64,000 bases of DNA from Trichomonas vaginalis G3 (GCF_026262505.1 NC_067206.1:20481319-20545318), one strand, 5' to 3'; numbered from the stretch's first letter, positions 28,009-38,792 are shown. Translations and numbers: made by a program. The notes: generated from the letters alone by a model not told the origin.

Positions 28009-30321
28009 TTATAAAGCTTCATTTACAGGTATTTCATCATCAGTAAATGAATCCTCATTATCGTTTGGTTCAACCTGTTTATATAATCCTTTCATTTCTT
28101 CTTTCAAAACATAACACCATGTTTGTTTACCATCTATTCTTCCATGTTTCCTATCACATTTATCCTTAATACTCATTTGGAAATTCTTGTCTTTCATGTC
28201 TGATGGTTTGCAGAATAGAGCATTTTTACACGTCATACCTGCACACAATTCATCATAATGAGTATTTATCCATACATCTAAAGGATTTGTTGATAATTCA
28301 ATTAAATCTTGTTTGGCTTCAGTCATCGGTATGATTCGTACATTAAATGATGAAAGGTCGTAATTGATAAAATACGTCAGTAAATTATCATAAAATTCCT
28401 TTGTGCATGAATCCATTAAATTCTTGAAGTAATCAAATTGACCCTTGAATTTACCATTAACCCTTAAAACTACATATCTTCTGTCTCCAACTTCAATTTT
28501 GACAGGGTAAACATTGTTAGTTACGAAAATGAAGTTTGCAACATTTTGTGCTGTTCTTCTGGGTTGATTCTTTTCATTAATTCTAATCTCATTATCCGTT
28601 ATAATTGATTTCAAAGCGTTGAAGTTTGCGAGTCTGTCTTCACCAACATTCTTGAGTTCATTAAGTACAAGAAACATTTTATTCTCAACTACTGAATTGA
28701 AATTACCCATTAGCTCACCTATTTCAGTAATGTTTTTGCATGAATAACCAGCGAGAAGTTCAGAAACAATGTTGGTGAATCTGTTTTTACCTGTTCCCTG
28801 AAGTCCTTTCAAAATAATTGCTGTTTCATTCTTGATTCCAGGATGTTGAATCATTGATGCAATCCAGCCGAGAAGGTATTTATACACTTCATCGTTATTA
28901 TCACAAATGGCTTCTTTAATGAAATTCATAAACATCTCAATTTTTGAGTAATCAGGCTTTTCGAGAATGTTGTATTTATAACCTTGAAACGTTGAGAAAA
29001 CATCGGGGGAATCAGATTTAAAGCAAACACCCTTAACGGTTAATGAGGATAATTGATTTAGTAGTACATCCCATGCTGTTATTGTTTTACCTTCTTCTTT
29101 AAATAATTTAATCATTTTAAGTGACTCTTTCATGTTTGATTGAAGAACGAATGATATTTGATTCATTTTGTCGTGGATATTATAGTCCTTTTGAATGAAA
29201 TATTTATTTCCACAATCTACAAAACGAATGACACGTGATAAATTCTCAATTACTTCAGAACTGTTTTTATACTGATGATTTTCAGCCTTGCGTCTAATAT
29301 CTGTTATCAAAAACGAGTCATCAAGTTTGATATCAAATGTTATTTTTGGCTTACGTAATAAAGGCAAAACATATTCATCATAATATTCCTTTTGATATAG
29401 TTTTAGAATCTTCACCAAAACAAATGGAGAAGTCATTAAATGTGCATATCTACTACGTGCTTTTTCAAAATTACTTTTTGCATTTTCTGTTAAACTGCAG
29501 AAGTTATAAACGTTATCGTATGCTTCATTAATCAAATGATTAGGTAACGAATTAATTGCTTGAAACAGTGTGAATAATGTTATTTCTTTTTCTAAATTCA
29601 TGTTTCCACCGTCATTATGTACTTCAAAATCACAGATACCATCAACTATGCTCTGGGCAAGTTTATCGTCAATGTTTACATCTTTGTTTTCATTCATGAT
29701 AGTCTTTATTTCTTCATTCTTCTGTTCAACTCTTACCTTAATATTCAAATCATTTAATATATCATCCACTGTTCTGGTTAATGTTGAATCATAACTTCCA
29801 CGAATGAATGAGTATGTATTGATTGGTTCTGTTGCATTCTTGCGAACTCTTGAATCAGCCATAACTACTAAAGAACGCTTTGAATCATCAACAGAAGTCA
29901 TTATATCAATATCATAATCATTGCAGGAATAACATTTAATCATTCTGTTCGAAACTGCATAGAAGAAATTAGTGTTGCAATAAATGTGAAGTCCTCCCGA
30001 AGCGGTTTTAACGATAACATCTTTATCCGAAAGTTTTGATAGAATGTCTTTTCTAACCGTTTCTTTAAGTTCATCATTGTACGATTTATTGATATCGACA
30101 TCTATAATCGTTAAATTTGATATTTTATTTACTAATAAAGCCATACCAGTTTTCCTTCCTCTTCCTCCATCATGTTTGAGGTAGTTGTGTAAATCAATCT
30201 TGTTTTCACCAATTCTTTCGTTGAGGGTTTTAGTTTCTGCCACAACTAATTCCTCAACTAATGAATCAATAACTTTTTCATCAGAAACGATATAGTTGTT
30301 GTTGTTGTTTGTTGCCGTCAT
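28009..30321 (-). CDS. Primase-polymerase (AEP) / superfamily 3 helicase fusion, 770 aa
   Basis: Intact. N-terminal AEP domain: IIDVD (Asp74, Asp76), TASGGLHIY (107-114) and DIDIM (137-141) are the three catalytic motifs. C-terminal D5-type SF3 helicase: Walker A GLQGTGKNRF (506-515), motif B MFLVLNEL (549-556) and motif C NFIFVTNN (596-603), then Arg-rich RRYVVLR. The architecture is that of viral replication primase-helicases (poxvirus D5, virophages and plasmids). It would initiate and unwind at an origin, probably the flanking repeats. Its intactness among broken Maverick genes suggests recent arrival or independent selection. Absent from Mav3. Confidence 0.88.
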   Translation of the reverse strand: MTATNNNNNYIVSDEKVIDSLVEELVVAETKTLNERIGENKIDLHNYLKHDGGRGRKTGMALLVNKISNLTIIDVDINKSYNDELKETVRKDILSKLSDKDVIVKTASGGLHIYCNTNFFYAVSNRMIKCYSCNDYDIDIMTSVDDSKRSLVVMADSRVRKNATEPINTYSFIRGSYDSTLTRTVDDILNDLNIKVRVEQKNEEIKTIMNENKDVNIDDKLAQSIVDGICDFEVHNDGGNMNLEKEITLFTLFQAINSLPNHLINEAYDNVYNFCSLTENAKSNFEKARSRYAHLMTSPFVLVKILKLYQKEYYDEYVLPLLRKPKITFDIKLDDSFLITDIRRKAENHQYKNSSEVIENLSRVIRFVDCGNKYFIQKDYNIHDKMNQISFVLQSNMKESLKMIKLFKEEGKTITAWDVLLNQLSSLTVKGVCFKSDSPDVFSTFQGYKYNILEKPDYSKIEMFMNFIKEAICDNNDEVYKYLLGWIASMIQHPGIKNETAIILKGLQGTGKNRFTNIVSELLAGYSCKNITEIGELMGNFNSVVENKMFLVLNELKNVGEDRLANFNALKSIITDNEIRINEKNQPRRTAQNVANFIFVTNNVYPVKIEVGDRRYVVLRVNGKFKGQFDYFKNLMDSCTKEFYDNLLTYFINYDLSSFNVRIIPMTEAKQDLIELSTNPLDVWINTHYDELCAGMTCKNALFCKPSDMKDKNFQMSIKDKCDRKHGRIDGKQTWCYVLKEEMKGLYKQVEPNDNEDSFTDDEIPVNEAL

Positions 30322-30387
30322 TTATATAGGAATAAAAAAATAAAAATAATTTTAAAACTAACTTTATTTTTGGACTGCATCATATTT

Positions 30388-30857
30388 CCTATGTTGTTGT
30401 CAAAATGTCATGTTGTCATCATTTTTTAAAGAATTTAATTTACATGGTAGCACATGGTAACATGGTAGCACCTTCAGTTCTTCAAAAATAATTCATTATT
30501 GAATAACCTAAAATCATTAATGAAAACATAACGATAACCTTTATTTCCTATGTTGTTGTCAAAATGTCATGTTGTCATCATTTTTTAAAGAATTTAATTT
30601 ACATGGTAGCACATGGTAACATGGTAGCACCTTCAGTTCTTCAAAAATAATTCATTATTGAATAACCTAAAATCATTAATGAAAACATAACGATAACCTT
30701 TATTTCCTATGTTGTTGTCAAAATGTCATGTTGTCATCATTTTTTAAAGAATTTAATTTACATGGTAGCACATGGTAACATGGTAGCACCTTCAGTTCTT
30801 CAAAAATAATTCATTATTGAATAACCTAAAATCATTAATGAAAACATAACGATAACA
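30388..30857 (-). repeat. Right tandem-repeat array, 159-bp unit, three copies, inverted to the left array
   Basis: Units start with CCTATGTTGTTGTCAAAATG at 30388, 30547 and 30706. Their core is the reverse complement of the left-array core including the triple TACCATG words; the remaining part (ATTGAATAACCTAAAATC) is unique to this side. It occupies the upstream side of the primase-helicase gene. Confidence 0.85.
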
Positions 30858-30878
30858 TCAAATTTTATTTTTATATAA

Positions 30879-30989
30879 ATGGATACCCCACAAGCTCAAA
30901 ATTTACCACAAATCATAACAAGGGAGGAAATGATAAAAATGATGCAAGAACAAATTAAAAACAACAAACCACGAAAACCGAGAAGATGA
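30879..30989 (+). CDS. Small Maverick protein, 36 aa
   Basis: MDTPQAQNLPQIITREEMIK, then a basic tail (NNKPRKPRR). The Mav3 homolog (49798-49983) is 61 aa because extra sequence, including a double hairpin, follows the RKPRR point. Leader TTTTATTTTTATATAAATG. Possibly DNA-binding; unproven. Confidence 0.5.
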   Translation: MDTPQAQNLPQIITREEMIKMMQEQIKNNKPRKPRR

Positions 30990-30999
30990 GGAATAAAAA

Positions 31000-31272
31000 T
31001 TAAATTTGGATTGAGTTTAAAAATTCATCTTTATTAAATTCATCTCTTCCAATCAATTTATTTATTCTATTAAATTCTTTTATTTTTGCTTCACTCAGTT
31101 TAAGGATTGAACGGTAAGTTTTTAATTTTTCGATTATTTCTTTCCTCTCTTGATCGTTTTCAACCCCACCACATTGCGGCTTCTTTTTGTAATAGCCTAT
31201 TTTTGATTTAATTCTGTTTAGTTTCTTTTTATATTCATCGTCTGGACTCTTGGATGCTTCGTTGTCACTCAT
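31000..31272 (-). CDS. Maverick helical protein, 90 aa
   Basis: Charged N-terminus (MSDNEASKSPDDEYKKKLNR), then helices (RKEIIEKLKTYRSILKLSEAK). Convergent with the preceding small gene and 20 bp downstream of the integrase, in line with it. A possible diverged 13-nt hairpin (ACCACATTGCGGC, 31168-31180) lies inside the coding region. The Mav3 copy (49482-49794) is disrupted by a 17-bp insertion and indels. Function unknown. Confidence 0.55.
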   Translation of the reverse strand: MSDNEASKSPDDEYKKKLNRIKSKIGYYKKKPQCGGVENDQERKEIIEKLKTYRSILKLSEAKIKEFNRINKLIGRDEFNKDEFLNSIQI

Positions 31273-31291
31273 TTCTTACGAAATAAAAAAA

Positions 31292-32879
31292 TTAAATATT
31301 ATTTAAATATAATGGAGTAATAAAATAAATCGGAATTTCTATTAATTTATTGTTAACCTCAACTAATGCATTACCGTTAATATATCTAACAAATTCAGCT
31401 ATTGTGTCAAATCTTCGTCTTCTTTTTGTCATTGATTTATCAGTTTTTCCATAATCGAGATGAATCAAAACTTTATCCCCTTGTTTAAAATTCATGAGCC
31501 CCGAATTAATTTGTTCACGTTTAACATCATTTAACCTTTCCATTTGCTTTCTAATATATTCCCATTCTTTTGAAATATCATTTTTCATTTCCACTGGTTT
31601 CATGTTTATGGTTCTATGCCATGTATTATTGTAATAATATACTAACTGCTGTATGATGGAGTCATGATTTCCATCCCAGTATATCTGACCGTTAACCCCT
31701 AATGCATCTCTAAGAGTTCTCATTACCGCATCAACTATTTTATTATGAAACGTATATGGAGAGGATGAAAAGTAAAAATTAATTTGTGGAAAATAATGAG
31801 CCATAGCTGCCTGAAATCCTTTATCACCATCACCCCTTATATTATCTACTCTTTCATGATCTAGTAAGTATTGAATAGCTCTTCTTGTTTCCTGTTCTGT
31901 TTTCCCTTTCACCGGAATGCAATATAAATATCTAGTGTTTACGTTAATGACAAATAAATAAGTAACATTTCCTTTTGAATATTCTAAATGATCAATTTCG
32001 TATGAATATGGATATGGTGCAAATGAGGGGCGACTAAATTTTTCCTTTAATGGTTGAATTTTTGGGTCAATTGGTTTATTTAATATCTTGAAATCCTTTT
32101 TAAAACCTTTTTGTTTCTTTGGTGATTGAAATGGATATAATAAAGTGAATGATGAAGGATTAACTGAAGGAGGAGGTACTACTGTTGGAGGTTTTGGTGT
32201 CGCAAGTGGTTTAATTTTATCTGCTTTGATTTTGGATGATGAAGTTTTAGTTGTTGATTTTCCTTTCATTAATTCTGGATGTATTCTATTCATTTGTTTT
32301 AAATATGCTGTATATAAAGGTTTGATATACTTTCCCGCTTCGAGTTTATGTTGAAGGATGAATTCCAAAAGTTGATCTTCATTTAAAAGTCGGGCTGAAT
32401 ATGGTTTAACTAATGAATCATAAATTAAAGCTTGTGCTTCATTTATGGTCTGAAGACCTGGGCGTTTTGCACCTTTAGCTGTTGAACATTTGCTACTTTC
32501 TCTTTGGTGTTGTTTTCGGCTTTTTCTTCTTTGGCTTTTGTTCCTTTGGTTTTTGCGGCTCGGGATTATATAATTTATATAATTCATCAATATCTTCTTC
32601 TGTTAATACTTTATTTTTGAAATCTTTCAACTGTTTAAGTTGTGATTTAGTTTTTCCCTTTGTATATTCATTATTTTTAATTTTGTCTTTAATTTTAGAA
32701 ATTATTTTATCATGATATTTCAAAATTTCATTTTTATAATACGAATAATAATAATCCATATCATCACCCGTTATATTGTTATCATATTTTTGGAGATATG
32801 CTTTTAATTCATAATAAGTAAGAAAATTTTGATTAAATACTAAATCATCAATTAAATTTTTTAAATCTGCGCTATTCAT
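31292..32879 (-). pseudogene. Maverick retroviral-type integrase, one frameshift
   Basis: About 528 codons. N-terminal helical part (MNSADLKNLIDD) breaks near 32500, where AAAG replaces the AAAAG of Mav3. Core: YEIDHLEYSKGNVTYLFV (first Asp), NIRGDGDKGFQAA (second) and NKIVDAVMRTLRDAL, where the third acidic residue is Asp rather than the usual Glu, about 33 residues after the second. The C-terminal GDKVLIHLDYGK to PIYFITPL is the SH3/chromo-like tail. It would join Maverick ends to target DNA with a 5-6 bp stagger. Not functional in this frame. Confidence 0.85.
32447..32473 (-). repeat. Double-hairpin mini-element DHE-b in integrase (Mav2)
   Basis: GGTC-TGAA-GACC, TG, then GGCGTTTTGCACC on the plus strand. 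It is the same element as in the fibre genes and encodes the matching peptide (xGLQTINEAQ here; VQNAQVLQTI in Mav3). Confidence 0.6.
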
Positions 32880-32903
32880 TTATATAAAAATAAAATAAGT
32901 GTT

Positions 32904-32977
32904 TTAAGGGTGCCCACCTCTTTGAATCATAGTATCAAAACCATCATTAACGGTTCCTTTTGTCTCTTCTGTGGCAT
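32904..32977 (-). pseudogene. Deletion remnant of the 151-aa Gln/Pro-rich gene
   Basis: Only the first nine codons (MPQKRQKEP) and the last few (GFDTMIQRGGHP in another frame) of the Mav3 gene at 47400-47855 remain. The joint falls at GGAACCG, which occurs at both ends of the missing stretch in Mav3, consistent with deletion between 7-bp repeats; a second loss of about 21 bp follows. Confidence 0.75.
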
Positions 32978-33033
32978 TTTATTAAAAATAAAATTTTAAA
33001 TTCATGACTCACCCCCTACGTTTTTAAATTGTA

Positions 33034-36000
33034 TTAAATAAATGGCATACAACATCCATTTTCACAACATACGGCCTTAGTGTGTGCTCCTGTTAATGCA
33101 GTCTTACCGATTGTTAAGCGAGTCATTGACCCGTTTTTAAGTTGTAAATTAATATTCTGACCATCAAATATCACTTTATCATTTATTATATCCAAATAAT
33201 TTTTAGGTGTTAATTGTTTATTTTGTCGTAAACTAACACCTTTCATTTTTTGTGCAATCTTTTTAAAATCACTTCCATCCATTGAACCGTTGAATGATGT
33301 ATAACACTTGGGGCATAAAGCAACCATGTTATCACCTTGTTTCTCAATTGCTAAACCCAATAACTTCTTCTCATGTGCTTTTTCTTCAGCTTTATTCTTT
33401 AATTTAGGTTTAAATTTCTCATCAAAACAGAAGAAATCAAATGGTGCGAATTTGAAAATGTTTTTATCATAAAATTGTTTATCGGTTACAATCGCCTGAA
33501 ATGCTTGAGTGTTAGGAAGATTTGGGTCGCCAGCGATTGCCCAATAAGATGAATCAGTATCACCTTCAATGAAATGAAAACCATTAACATTCATGCATTT
33601 ATACATAAAATCATAAATGAAAACCAAATACCAGTATTTAGCATTATCTAAAGTAAAGAATGCCTCTTGTAAACATGTTTCACATCTATAAAATCTATCT
33701 TTGAGCATCAGTTGATACGTATCTTCAGCTATTTCTCTTATGTTTTTAAACTTATTTGACATACATGCAATGCGTGCCTTCTGTGCATTCATTATTTTAG
33801 TCTTTGTGTAATTTTGTGTATTCATTGCATCGTAACCATATGATCCATTAAGCGAAATCTTGCAAAATAAACCTTTTCCTTTATTTCCTTCTAATTCAGC
33901 CTTTTGTCTTTCGTTCATAAATTCGTTCGCAAATTCATTAAAACAAGTGTTTTTAGTAAATGTTAAAATTGATTGAATGTCATCGATGATAAAATGAAAT
34001 CTGTCGATTAGATACCAAAGATAATAAGAAGAAAATGGTTGATATTGGTTGTGTGTTGATGCTAACTGAGTTAATTTTCTCTGTTTCTGGTCAACTGGTA
34101 GATTGTTTGATTTCATGTAATTATACATAAAATTGCCAATTGTTTTTTCATCTGTGATAATATCTAAGTTTCTTATTATCGGTAAAAAGTTTATGTAATC
34201 ATTAATGTATTTTTCATCAATGTGACCCTTTACTTCAGCCACGAATAAAGTATTTTTCTTCTTAATTATTCCCAGTGCTTTTGCTTTCTTTGTTGCTGTA
34301 TCACAAATGATAACACCATTTAATCTTCCCGGCATATACATTTTATGGTCAGTATATTGAATGAAATCATGAGGATTAGATGAAAATGATGAAGGATATA
34401 ATGAATTAAAGTCAACACCAACGAAATGAGTCATAATGTTGGTGGTGTCCTCATTTGATACAGTTTTAGTTTCTGGATTATATGCAAGTTTATTAATGTG
34501 TGTGATTCCTTTAAGATTTACTCTATGTTGAACATTTGATAACCACCAGTAATTCCATTACGGAGAATGTGATAAGCTTCAACTGAATCTAAAGTCATTG
34601 GTAAATTATTTTTTAATGCATAATTTCTTAAATTGATTCTTAAACGTTGAACATCTTCATCTTTATTTGATTTTACGACATTGCAATAACAACACATTAA
34701 CTGACAATTTTCTTTGGTATGTGGTTTTTCATTATCGATTCTATCCAATGTTGGTTTATTTATATGTAAACGCTTTACCACACATTTTGCATTTAGATGA
34801 AAGGATTAAATCGTGATAGTATTGAAAATCATCCATTGAAACATTATTTTTAGTATCCTTTCTGCTTTTTCATCTTGTTTCTTATATGATTCAATTTTAT
34901 ATTTCCAATACTTTTTCGTTAATTCAAAACTTGATTCTATCTCTTCCTCAGGATATTTTTCATTAGGATTAAAGTCTTTATATGCTAAAGCGTAACGAAT
35001 CATTGAAGCATTCGATGATAAAGAAAGATTATGAAGCATGTCAATTTTATAAACAAATGTTTCTTCAATAATTTTATCATTGGGTCAATCATAATTTCAA
35101 CATCTTTATTGCAATAATGAATAAAATATTCTAATCTATTCTTAAAATTTTTAGCATCATTGAGATATATTTGATAATCACTATCTGATATAGTTTCTTG
35201 GTTAATGCTGAATAAAATGAATCTTTCGTGAATGGTTCCTCTTTATATAATTCTTCTTCGTAATTTCCCATGTGATGAATTGATAAGGGAAAAAGGATTT
35301 AACACGTGATTTATTGTTTCCGAAATCTTGAGTGAATTGGTCTAATGTCCCACCCGCTATATAATTTCTGATGTCAATAAATCTCAATTCATATGGAACG
35401 TTTGTTTTCTTTACAATGATTTGCTTAAATTGTGAAGATGAACCCAGCATTGATTTTATTTTCCATTTTGTAGTGTTTAAATCACGAAGAATTAAATTTA
35501 AATCAAACTTTCCCGAATTAAAACCTATGATATTCACTTTATTGAATTCCTCATCTAGAAGTTCTTTAAATGCTTCCTTCTGTTTTTCATTTAATGTATG
35601 AGACAAAGTCCCCACCGTTTGCGGCTTCAATTAATTCTTCATATTGTTCAATATTTGATTTGCAACTAATGAACAGGTTGAAAATAAAAACTCAATCCAA
35701 TCAGAAATAAAAGAATCACTCGAAGTTAAGCAAAAATTCCTCGTATATGTTTTATCATTGTTTAATTTAACCGTTGATGATACCATGAATGGTTTTAAGT
35801 AAGCGTTCAAAGTTGCACACTCAGAAAGTTGTAATTCTTCTTTAGTCTCTAATGTTTCAAAGTCAAAAGTAATATAATATCTTGTCGGTTTATAATATTT
35901 CTGCAAATTGTGAGCTAATAACCACTGATATATCTTCTGTTTCGTAATATGTGGTGCATATGGTTGCTGTGTCTTTTGCAACTGAACGTCTTGAATTAAT

Positions 36001-36473
36001 CTTCCATTATTTTCTTTACATTTCTCACAATGCTTTAAAAATCTTCTTTGGTTTTTCCTTTCTGGATCATCGCGGATAGAATAAACTTCTTCTTTACAAT
36101 ATGGACAAACTTTATAGCCGGTGAGTGCTTCAACGTCTGTTATTCTGTCAGCGTGAAGTTTTCCACATGGACTCTGTGTTAATAAAATATTTACTGTTTC
36201 AAATTCTGGATCTATCATTATTGATTCCACTAATGGAAAGTCTACCTTATTTATGTCCACGTCTTCTGGTTGAGGATCACAATAATAGAAATCAATATTA
36301 ACATTTAACATTCTCGCTAATCTCTCACTTTCTGATGAAATGTCAAACCCTTCATATGCATCTATTGCTTCATTTAAATAGCTTCTACGAGTTTTAGGAT
36401 TAACACCATCAGGAATGTTATAGAAGCGTTTAAATAACCTTCTACCTTCTGCTCTAATTTGATTATCATTCAT
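33034..36473 (-). pseudogene. Protein-primed family B DNA polymerase, several frameshifts
   Basis: About 1146 codons in pieces. N-terminal zinc-finger-like CPYC...HCEKC; ExoI DFETL; ExoII GFNSGKFDLN; ExoIII (YCNKDVEIM) near 35070-35110; an HNH-like block LDRIDNEKPHTKEN near 34700; polymerase motif A DFNSLYPSS, motif B KISLNGSYGY and motif C GDTDSSYWA in the intact 466-codon C-terminal part. The long stretch between motifs A and B is the TPR region of protein-primed enzymes. It would replicate the linear element using a terminal protein. Frames break near 34510, 34800, 35100-35200 and 35630, so it is inactive. Confidence 0.88.
35600..35625 (-). repeat. Double-hairpin mini-element DHE-c in PolB (Mav2)
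   Basis: GAGAC-AAA-GTCCC followed directly by CACCGTTTGCGGC (13 nt each, plus strand). The polymerase frame breaks at this place in both Mav2 and Mav3. Confidence 0.6.
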
Positions 36474-36533
36474 TTTAGCTGTTCCTTTTTGTTCATTTAT
36501 GTAAGAAAAAAATTAAAAAATAAAGTTTATTTT

Positions 36534-37646
36534 TTAAAGCCCATAAAATGAATTAAAACACATAAATTTTTATCATCTGCGACGTGACGAATACATTTTA
36601 ATTTACTCAAGAATGCGTACCCTGATACATTAAATCTAATTCCTATCTTATTTAATTTCACAACTTTGAAAAGGAATGTATGAATAGCTATAAAATGATG
36701 AGAAGATGTTTTATGGGTTGCTTCCATTTTTTCTGAAATAAATGAATAAATATAATGCTTATACGTTTTCATATCTTTTATGTTCTTAATAACGAATGGT
36801 ATAGACCTTTCAACTTCGTCTTCCTTCGTGCTGTTCTTTCATATGAAACATTATTGGTATCTTCAATAATGAAACCACAATCACAAAATTTTATAGGTTC
36901 CAATGGTTTCTTTTGATATTTTATCTAATAAATCAAAAACTTTATCAACACCTGTGCATTTATTTAAATAATAATTTGTGTAAATATCATGATCTTCTTT
37001 CTTAATCGTATTAGTTGCATATGTCACGTTTTTAAGAGCTTTTTTTGAATGATTTTTTTTCGAATTTAAAGTGTGTAGTGAAAAGTAATATACAAGGGTA
37101 TTCTTCATTATCAATAAATTGTAACTTATGTTTACGAATAAATTTAGTACCTTCTTCTGAAAGTGTTTCGTCTATTTCACCATCTAATAAATTTTGTGTT
37201 GATTCTGAGACATAATTTTTATATCTTTCTTCATGAGATTTCTGTACTTCTGATTCTGAAGCTGGGATATTCATTAAACCCTCTACTTCATTTTCATTAT
37301 ATTTTTCAACTTCTCTTAATTCCTTAATTTTTTCATCTATTTCATCTCTTATTTTTTCCAGTCTTTCAATTTCATCGTATTCACCATCTTTAATCCGTTC
37401 TTCATAATATTCAGGGAAAACATCAGGTTCTTTAGGTTTTTCTTCTTTAGAAGTGGGATATAAGAAATTTATAACATCATCTTTATTCATTTTTCCATCA
37501 TAATCAAACTCATTTAAAAACTCCGCGAATTTTTGACAATTTCTTAAATAATATTTATCAACCTCATAACCCGCCTCCTCTAATATATCCTTTATTTCCT
37601 CATTTGTGAATCCCATTTTTTTAACGTTGTTAGTCTTGACGCTCAT
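36534..37646 (-). pseudogene. Large Maverick protein of unknown function, about 368 codons, frameshifted
   Basis: N-terminal 195 codons intact: a helical, EF-hand-sized start (FTNEEIKDILEEAGYEVDKYY, YDGKMNKDDV), then a Glu/Lys coil. After about 37080 the frame breaks repeatedly. C-terminal pieces include HHFIAIHTFLFKVVKLN and IRHVADDKN. I looked for an adenain-type protease triad here and could not support it. Located upstream of PolB in the replication half. The Mav3 copy is at 42764-43867. Confidence 0.6.
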
Positions 37647-38462
37647 CTCATAGAATCAGTTGGTATCAGATCATTTGCTAATTCTCAAATCACAGATTTA
37701 ACTATATCTTGTAATATTCCTAGTATGCTATGTCAATCATGTACATCATTGATAACACTTACACTCAACAATGGTGTCACAGATATTGGAACATATGCTT
37801 TTGATGAATGCACATCATTGACAGATTTCATAATTCCAAGCTCATTAGCTAGTATTCAAAGTTTTGCATTTCAATCTTGCGAAAGACTGAAAACATTGAT
37901 AATGGGAGCTGACTGTACTCTTTCAAAGGTTAATGGAGGTTGCTTCTATGGTTGTTATAATCTAAAGTCTGTTAAGCTTCCTCAAAATGATCAAAGATAT
38001 CGATTTGAAAATGGTGCATTGACAAATCACGCACAAACAAAGCTTATTCTCTTCCTTCCATACAGTGGAGTTAAAAATTTCATTGTTCCATTAGAAATGG
38101 TAACTATTGGAAGTTGTGCTTTCATGGGAAGTCCAACTCTCTTAAGAGTTTTCTTCAATGGAAATAATATTAACACTATTGATTATCAAGCTTTTAAGGA
38201 TTGCAAGAATTCGAATTTTGTTTTCTTCTCATCATCTAGTATTTCTCAAATAGGTACCAATGCATTTGACGGATGTCCTCTTCTTCGTAGGTGCGGTTCA
38301 TTTTCTGCTCCACAAGATGTACAAGAAAAATTTGTTAATACTGCAAATATTCCTAAAATTGCATTCTCTGAAAATTGTGCTTTTGCTAATTCATGCAGAG
38401 CTATTAAAAATATCGGAATTCCATTCTCATATTTATATCCATTTTTAACCATTGAATTGTAA
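37647..38462 (+). pseudogene. BspA-like leucine-rich repeat protein, 3' half
   Basis: Frame is open from 37647, the base after Mav2, through 272 codons of LRRs (DIGTYAFDECTSLTDF, LASIQSFAFQSCERL, TIGSCAFMGSPTL) to a normal end. There is no start codon at its beginning; it completes the 5' half at 17712-18266. One or two codons may be missing at the joint. No transmembrane tail is seen after the LRRs. Confidence 0.85.
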
Positions 38463-38464
38463 AC

Positions 38465-38792
38465 TTGTTGATATATAATTAAGATTTTGAATTTTTTCTG
38501 AAGAGCAGTTTGTAAAAGAGAAATTATTGCATTTGAAATAATAAGTTCGATCATTTCTATTATTATGAAATGATGCAAAACGGAGAGCCGTTTTTCCATA
38601 TTTATCTTTTTCATTGATATTTGCATCAAACAAAATAAGATAATCAGCAGTTTCTTTACTAATGAAAATTGCTGCATTTTGAAGAGTGGCTCTTCCATAT
38701 TTATCTTTTTTTACAAATGAATGGAATATCAATAAAATCATCTGTTTGATTGAAATAAAATAAAAATGATTCAGAATTCCTATACCATACAC
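38465..38792 (-). pseudogene. Ankyrin-repeat gene fragment
   Basis: Reads KKDKYGRATLQNAAIFISKETADYL and NINEKDKYGKTALRFASFHNN, two ankyrin repeats, before drifting out of frame (NNRNDRTYYFKCNN). There is no proper start and the C-terminal repeats are shifted. Another piece of trichomonad ankyrin debris, like 8990-9285. Confidence 0.65.

Larger units (their letters stand above)
27651..30870. mobile_element. Nested 3.2-kb insertion carrying a primase-helicase gene
   Basis: Mav3 reads ACAAAATTTTATTTTTATA without interruption at the matching site (49990-50010). Mav2 has AAATTTTATTT at 27640-27650, then 3.2 kb, then AAATTTTATTT again at 30860-30870, so the insertion duplicated 11 bp (or used that homology). 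Its contents are one intact minus-strand gene flanked by inverted arrays of tandem repeats sharing a core of about 78 bp. No transposase or integrase lies inside. It looks like a replicon-like cassette inserted into a Maverick; gain in Mav2 is preferred over loss from Mav3 because of the duplication. Confidence 0.75.
18385..37646 (+). mobile_element. Maverick/Polinton Mav2, 19.3 kb, right terminus missing
   Basis: Left end starts AGTAGTATATAATGCGGG, alignable to the Mav4 end at 60207. Gene order: two amphipathic proteins, candidate capsid, ATPase, unknowns, fibre, nested primase-helicase, integrase, PolB, large unknown. Mav3 has the same order inverted. At the right the element stops exactly at the ATG of its last gene (37646), where BspA coding resumes. 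The terminal repeat and terminal gene present in Mav3 are absent, so about 0.5 kb or more was deleted. Most replication genes are frameshifted; it should be immobile. Confidence 0.92.

Noticed and set aside
36534-37646. Adenovirus-type cysteine protease expected in Mavericks
   Set aside because: No convincing His-Glu/Asp-Cys spacing could be found in either copy; left as unknown.
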